Assembly (NCBI GenBank): GCA_963402885.1 | Contig: OY727096.1 | Coordinates: forward strand, 434,001 to 498,000 | Length of the DNA stretch: 64,000 nucleotides | Source of the DNA: Antedon bifida | Taxonomy: Eukaryota > Echinodermata > Crinoidea > Comatulida > Antedonidae | Direction of reading: 5' to 3' | Shown: in pieces, positions 59,369-64,000 of the stretch | How the letters are laid out: the number at the start of each line of letters is the position of its first letter | Numbering within the stretch: position 1 is the stretch's first letter | Notes under the pieces: model-generated | What the model saw: only the letters and a program-made list of their open reading frames with translations | What the model was told of the DNA's origin: nothing | The model's database searches: none | Position numbers and translations under genes: made by a program

Positions 59369-59497
59369 GAGCTACTAACAACGTGGTATATCAGCTTCCT
59401 TGCGTTGATTGCTATATCATTTTCTGTATATGCATTAGAACAAAAGAGCAATCCAGATGAATTCGACAATCTACCAGATTCCTTGTATTATGGTTTG
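59369..59497 (+). CDS. KCNQ exon 5: S5, turret, start of pore helix
   Basis: 129 bp, residues 249-291, phase 0 at both ends (TTTTTTTCAG|GAG; TTG|GTAATT). It encodes S5 (ELLTTWYISFLALIAISFSVYAL begins the exon; helix about 250-270), the turret (EQKSNPDEFDNLPD) and the start of the pore helix (SLYYGL). Trp254 lies where KCNQ2 has W236 and KCNQ3 W265, the residue needed for the opener retigabine; KCNQ1 has Leu there. Family KCNQ2-5 use DALWWG where this gene has DSLYYG. It is one codon longer than the 126 bp recalled for KCNQ2. A 70-codon frame continuing past the donor is intron read-through. Confidence 0.96.
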
Positions 59498-59579
59498 GTA
59501 ATTATAACAATTTATTTATATATTTTATTTATTTTATTTCATATGCATCCAATAGTGAGCACAAACTCGCCAATTACTT

Positions 59580-59860
59580 CGCGTTCCCACTTGAATGCAA
59601 TGCAACAATGTAAGTGAGTTGACCAATCACAGGCGGCAGTTTGGATGATCAAACGAATTACTTGCGGTGTACTTATTTACTTGTATTGCATCTGTCTACA
59701 CTATCAAACTTTATGTGACAAAAAAAATGTGATGTGCCCATATATGGACATTATGATGTCATATCACTACCATATTTGGGCACATCACACTTTATTTGTC
59801 AAACTAGTTTGATAGTGTAGACAGAGCGAGGGAGAGGAGAAGGAGGGAACCAAGCTTACA
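59580..59860. mobile_element. MITE-B copy 3 interrupted by MITE-A copy 13
   Basis: The MITE-B left half is GCGTTCCCACTTGAATGCAA with TTGACCAATCACAGGCGG; its right end survives as GGGAACCAAGCTT near 59846-59858. MITE-A copy 13 occupies 59690-59826 with both TIRs (CTGTCTACACTATCAAACTT; GATAGTGTAGACAGAGC) and one internal unit. The nesting shows that MITE-A moved after MITE-B was in place. Confidence 0.8.
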
Positions 59861-60360
59861 GATATATTTTAAGGTTTAATTTGATTTTGTTTGTTCAGTT
59901 ACCTCGGTGTTAAATTTATATAATTAAGAAGAATCCATGAAAGATAAAAATCTGTCAGATAGGTTTAGGTTTGCGTACTTAGTACTTGCTTTTCTTAGTG
60001 TTCTTAACTCTTTGGAAGGATAATGTTATGCATCAAAACATTCATATAAAAACTAATTATTCATTTAAAATACAATCAACTGCTTGAGGCTAAACTCAAA
60101 CAATGTTTCAAACCATTGTCATGAGATAAATTATGAATTGATTTTACCCAATATATAATTTTTGCCTCAAGGGTTAAACGTTTACAAAAGACGACAAAAC
60201 GAAAACACATAAAATATTGTATCAGCAAAAAACACAATTTGAGTCTTATAAGAGAATTAGAAACGAAGACAATAGAATGTCTAATAGAAAGATATTTTTC
60301 CGTAGTTTTCTCTTTTTTCCTAGTTTGAGTGACACAGATTTTTAATTATTTTTTAATTTC

Positions 60361-60965
60361 CTGAAATTTAGGATGAGCTTGCCTGAAATTAAGCATGAGC
60401 TTGCCTGAAATTAAGCATGGACTTGTCTGAAATTAAGCATGAGCTTGTCTGAAATTAGGCATGGGCTTGCCTGAAATTAAGCATGGGCTTGCCTGAAATT
60501 AGGCATGGGCTTGCCTGAAATTAGGCATGGGCTTGCCTGAAATTAAGCATGGGCTTGCCTGAAATTAAGCATGGGCTTGCCTGAAATTAAGCATGGGCTT
60601 GCCTGAAATTAAGCATGGGCTTGCCTGAAATTAAGCATGGGCTTACCTGAAATTAAGCATGGGCTTACTTGAAATTAAGCATGAGCTTACTTGAAACTAA
60701 GCATAAGCTTGCCTGAAATTAAGCATGAGTTTGGCTGAAATTAAGCATGAGCTTACTTGAAATTAAGCATGAGCTTACTTGAAATTAAGCACGAGCTTAC
60801 TTGAAATTAAGCACGAGCTTGCCTGAAATTAAGCATAAGCTTGCCTGAAATTAACCATGAGCTTGCTTCAGTGAAATTAAGCATAAGCTTGGCTGAAATT
60901 AAGGATGAGCTTGGCTGAAATTAAGCATGCTCAAGCTTGGCTGAAATTAAGCATGAGCTTACCAA
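60361..60965. repeat. Minisatellite, 22 bp x about 27
   Basis: The unit is GCCTGAAATTAAGCATGGGC plus TT. The middle (60450-60650) is nearly homogeneous. The edges carry variants GAGCTTACTTGAAATTAAGC and GAGCTTGGCTGAAATTAAGC. It has the same period length as the MITE-derived array at 21657 but is unrelated in sequence. Non-coding. Confidence 0.95.
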
Positions 60966-61264
60966 AAATTGAGGTGAAACTAGGTTTAATCGATGGATTA
61001 AAAACAAATAAATCAAGAAAAAAGAGACAGGTATTCCACACCAAGCTACTGTAGTTTGATTGATATATGATTTTTCTTTGTGTATTTCAAAATAAATCAA
61101 CTTCAACTACAAAGTCACAGATTGTCAAAAGGCTTCTGTGTAAATTGATTTCATATTGTAGATTTAGAAGCCTTGTTCCATTTTAAGGCAATAATCATTG
61201 AATTTTTAATAATTGGTGAAACAATCAATAAAAAACTGGTTTAATCTCGCAGCCATATGATATA

Positions 61265-61350
61265 CAGTCAACTCTCCCAATACAGGCCTTATTTAGGCTA
61301 GAGTCCAATATGTCAATTTTTCAAGATATTCTGATATTCCAAATGTGTTT
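61265..61350. mobile_element. MITE-C left-end fragment
   Basis: TA then CAGTCAACTCTCCCAATACAG matches the left end of MITE-C at 19120, and AATGTGTTTTTGGTTTTAAAG matches its interior. The right end is absent. Confidence 0.65.
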
Positions 61351-61519
61351 TTGGTTTTAAAGAAAACCCCAAAAAACTAGTTTTTTTTAGAGGGTTTCTG
61401 GTTTTCATTTCAGTCATTTGTAATTGAAAAAAACTATTAAATAAAAAGCACAGAGAAAGACAGAAACTCTAAAACATCCAACTAAATAATTCTTCAAATA
61501 AATAATGTGTACTCCAGCC

Positions 61520-61635
61520 AGGGAGTTGTAAAATATTTTACAATTCAATGCTCCAGCTGAGACTAGAACTCTAAATCCTACTGCTTGTATGCAGGTGGCC
61601 TACCATTAGACCACTACTTTGTGGCATATAGGTCT
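61520..61635 (-). mobile_element. tRNA-like SINE fragment
   Basis: On the minus strand: CAAAGTAGTGGTCTAATGG, then TAGGCCACC (A-box-like), and AGAGTTCTAGTCTC (B-box-like) about 35 bp on. The body continues to ATTTTACAACTCCC. The boxes are degenerate. Confidence 0.5.
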
Positions 61636-61839
61636 CCAACACTATGACAATTTAAATTAAACATTTCATTTATTTTCACATCTGCTTCTTTCCATCCTTA
61701 TGGCTACGGATATGTCTACAACAATAGTTTTGAAAAATACTTTCCTTTGTAACGTATATCAGTAATTACCATATTTAAGGTACATAATAGATGTTGATAT
61801 GTACCTTACTGTGAATATTTTGTACTTTTAACATTTAAC

Positions 61840-62004
61840 TTAAAGATATTGTTTCTTTTTATAAGTGAAATAATTATTTGTTTTGTTGTTTTTTTTTACA
61901 GAAGTGTATACTTTATTAAAACTACAAAATGGCCTACTATTTAAAGTCTGATTTTAAATTATTAATCTTCATTTTTCATGTTTTTGAGGGACAATACATC
62001 TTTA
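61840..62004. mobile_element. MITE-D copy
   Basis: Starts TTAAAGATATTGTTTC, carries ACAGAAGTGTATACTTTATT, and ends TTTTTGAGGGACAATACATC with TTTAA. One intact end and one diverged. Confidence 0.65.
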
Positions 62005-62373
62005 AATACTTTAATATAAATTGCTTATTTTAAGGCTGTTTTAAAGACTCTCCTTTCTGGTAAGCAACAGAATACAGATTAAAATACTGTATTTTGAAAG
62101 AATGGTTTTAAAAGTGCTTCACAGAGAAAATCGTTCTTTTTAAATTTTTCAGCAGAAACAGGTGCTTAGTTTTCATTTTATTTTTACTGTTAAGCGCATT
62201 GAGGCTTTTCATAAACCGTTATTAAACTTAATTTAACTCAATTTATTATTATTATTATTATTAAATAAAGATGTTTTTTGAATCAATACTTAAATATTAT
62301 AGATAATTATTCATGAAATTTTATATTAATTTGAGGCTTTTTTTTATTATGTGTGTACTCTCATTAATGTTTT

Positions 62374-62845
62374 AATGTGGTTTAAGATATATTATGTTTA
62401 AAAAATAAATAAATTTATGAATGAACTTATTTATTTATTTATTTTGGTATATATAAAACCATACAAAACAGCAGCACTTTCTTAAAGGCTGAAACGTTTG
62501 TTAACAAACATATGGTTTAATATGCTTAAATTTGAATCAGCACTGCTGACTCTTATGGCAGCCCCTGCATCTAGTATCTGCCTCAGACATATTGGCTTAT
62601 GCCTCTCCTCTGGTTAAGGTGGGCACTGGACAAGAGAAACCCTCGATCAATGTTAGGACCAATCAAGGTGCTTTAAACAGTCCTGGCTTTGTTTGTATCA
62701 AACCTGTTAGTGGCGGTAATTATTGCTGCTGGTTTTGATTGAATAAAATAAAAAATAAATAAATAAAATAAAATAAAAAATTAAGTACCGCATAATGTGG
62801 TTTAAAATATATATGTTTAAAAAATAAATAAATTTATGAATGAAC
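62374..62845 (+). mobile_element. 367-bp insertion between 52-bp direct repeats
   Basis: 62374-62426 and 62794-62845 are near-identical 52-bp direct repeats (AATGTGGTTTAA, then ATGTTTAAAAAATAAATAAA and TTTATGAATGAAC). The segment between them ends in an A-rich tail (GATTGAATAAAATAAAAAAT then AAATAAATAAAATAAAATAA), like a LINE-mobilised insertion. The interior (for example CAAGGTGCTTTAAACAGTCC) is unrecognised. The right repeat lies 60 bp before exon 6. Confidence 0.65.
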
Positions 62846-62906
62846 GTATGAATGCTTAAATATGCTAATTAAATTCCAGCATAAAATTTGTTTCATTTTT
62901 CAACAG

Positions 62907-63017
62907 ATTACTTTAACAACTATTGGTTATGGAGACAAAACACCAAGTAATTGGTCTGGAAAGTTAGTTTGTACTTTATTTGCAATTTTGGGTGCATCAT
63001 TCTTTGCTCTTCCTGCC
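62907..63017 (+). CDS. KCNQ exon 6: pore loop, selectivity filter, S6
   Basis: 111 bp, residues 292-328, phase 0 on both sides (TTTTTCAACAG|ATT; GCC|GTAAGT). [16 protein letters not shown] contains the K+ selectivity filter TIGYGD (296-301). [13 protein letters not shown] is as in KCNQ4/5. S6 follows ([19 protein letters not shown], 310-328) up to the Pro-Ala of the PAG hinge. The Gly and the rest of the protein lie in later exons outside the window. The 111-bp length equals vertebrate KCNQ exon 6. The pore sequence is intact, so nothing here suggests a pseudogene. Confidence 0.97.
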
Positions 63018-64000
63018 GTAAGTACAGACTTAAATTGTTAAAAAGTAAATGACATTTGTTTTGTTATAAATTGACGTCACCTGTTATCCACGTCATTGTA
63101 CGCATCCCAAATGTTATTTTATTGATGATCACAATCATACACTCCGCAATAATCATGATCAACACTGGTGGCGCTCTTTATGCAAAATAGTCTAAATGAT
63201 AGGAAAGTGCGTCATCTCCATTCATATTTTAACGAACATGAATAAAAATAACAAATAATTGACAACAGTTTTAAAGACGTTAACGACAGGAAACAGCAGA
63301 GCAGTTTGATTTGACATTTGACCTTATACGCATTGGCTATCATCGTAGTAATATGCACTCTTCAATCATGTTATACAACTGTTTTCTAATAAACTATCAT
63401 TTAATTCTGAAATAGGAAGTTAGCACAGGTGCTATGTCTGTGTTATTATGTCAAAATGAATACTTTTTTCAAATCATTAGTTTTCACTAAATACACTCCA
63501 TGAAGCTAATGAAATGCTTTAAACTTGATAAATTATTTTTTTAATGTGAGCATTTATTACTATACAGGTGTCTCACTGTAATATATTGGATTGACAATGT
63601 TATCTAGATTTTGTGGCAAAATGTCAAGAAATAAAACCCTTATGATTAAATGTCAACTCAATTACCATACTTAAGCAATTGTACTTTGGTATAAAATCAC
63701 TTCTTGGATTTAGATTTGGTAGATAACCCATTCATCAAAATGCCACTTGTCAGTCTACTAGCTACTTTCATATAAATATGGAAATTACTTAGAGTTTGGG
63801 GATTAAATGTAAAGCTCTGTCTGTGCCCAAATATAGTGGTGATATGCACAAATATAGTGGTGATATGCACAAATATGGTAGTGATGTGACATCATCATGT
63901 TCATATAATTATGCACATCACACTTTTTTGTCAATATGTTATGTTTTTTACTTAACATTAAAGAACCATTGATATAGAGTGAGGATAAATTAATTAATTA
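63018..64000 (+). other. KCNQ intron 6, 5' part
   Basis: Begins GTAAGTACAG and runs to the window edge. No further exon (expected to start Gly-Ile-Leu-Gly-Ser-Gly) is visible. Apart from MITE-A copy 14 I see nothing in it. Confidence 0.8.
63811..63940. mobile_element. MITE-A copy 14, three internal units, right end lost
   Basis: The left end AAAGCTCTGTCTGTGCCC runs directly into three tandem CAAATATAGTGGTGATATG-type units, then GTGACATCATCATGTTCATA and CACATCACACTTTTTTGTCAA. The right TIR is missing. Confidence 0.8.

Larger units (their letters stand above)
59498..62906 (+). other. KCNQ intron 5 (3.4 kb)
   Basis: Donor GTAATT, acceptor TTTTTCAACAG. It holds a SINE-1 tail fragment (59538-59578), a MITE-B copy split by MITE-A (59580-59860), a 22-bp minisatellite (60361-60965), a MITE-C left end (61265-61350), a tRNA-like SINE (61520-61635), MITE-D (61840-62004) and a 367-bp insertion bounded by 52-bp direct repeats (62374-62845). 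Confidence 0.85.

Noticed and set aside
5489..63940. CRISPR-like regularly spaced repeats from the many similar short segments
   Set aside because: The repeats are dispersed TIR elements or head-to-tail arrays without unique spacers, in an animal genome; no cas-type genes.
63018..64000. Search for KCNQ exon 7 (expected to begin Gly-Ile-Leu-Gly-Ser-Gly)
   Set aside because: No frame with that sequence after an AG acceptor exists before the window end; the exon must lie beyond it.

Overview
This window is AT-rich animal genomic DNA carrying the 5' part of one recognisable gene on the plus strand: a KCNQ (Kv7) voltage-gated potassium channel. Six coding exons lie at 27209-27555, 53292-53382, 56488-56614, 56771-56949, 59369-59497 and 62907-63017. 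All introns are GT-AG and the phases join (2,0,1,0,0). The exons give one continuous 328-codon frame running from the initiator Met through S1-S4, S5, the pore helix, the TIGYGD selectivity filter and most of S6. The frame stops at the start of the PAG hinge. The cytoplasmic C-terminus, with its calmodulin-binding helices and tetramerisation coiled coil, must lie beyond position 64000. Exon sizes of 91, 127 and 111 bp match what I recall of vertebrate KCNQ genes; exons 4 and 5 are each one codon longer.

The host is a multicellular animal, very likely an invertebrate. A 5S-like relic at 37480-37580 carries the invertebrate-type ATACCGGTTCTCGTC core. There are several tRNA-headed SINEs and one 5S-headed SINE, many small TIR elements, and no bacterial-type genes. 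A marine deuterostome such as an echinoderm would fit, but that is a weak inference.

Layout. 1-27109: no supported gene; MITEs, SINEs and tandem arrays (59, 138, 27, 147, 22 and 77 bp periods). 27110-27555: 5' leader with three small uORFs, then exon 1. 27556-53291: a 25.7 kb intron 1 holding a pogo/Tigger-like element, a 31-bp palindromic minisatellite, a 100-bp snapback, 5S-derived sequences, and a 200-bp inverted repeat pair whose right arm ends about 110 bp before exon 2. 53292-63017: exons 2-6 with introns of 3105, 156, 2419 and 3409 bp. 63018-64000: start of intron 6.

Almost everything outside the exons is repetitive. The commonest family (MITE-A, TIR core CTGTCTACACTATCAAA) has about 14 copies. 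These copies form a graded series in which an internal motif of about 20-22 bp grows from one unit to an array of about 19, which looks like a satellite being born inside a MITE. I found no operon, CRISPR array or defence system. The candidates for something undescribed are this MITE-to-satellite series, the intronic inverted repeat that keeps a 69-codon open frame in one arm, and the altered charge-transfer centre of the channel.
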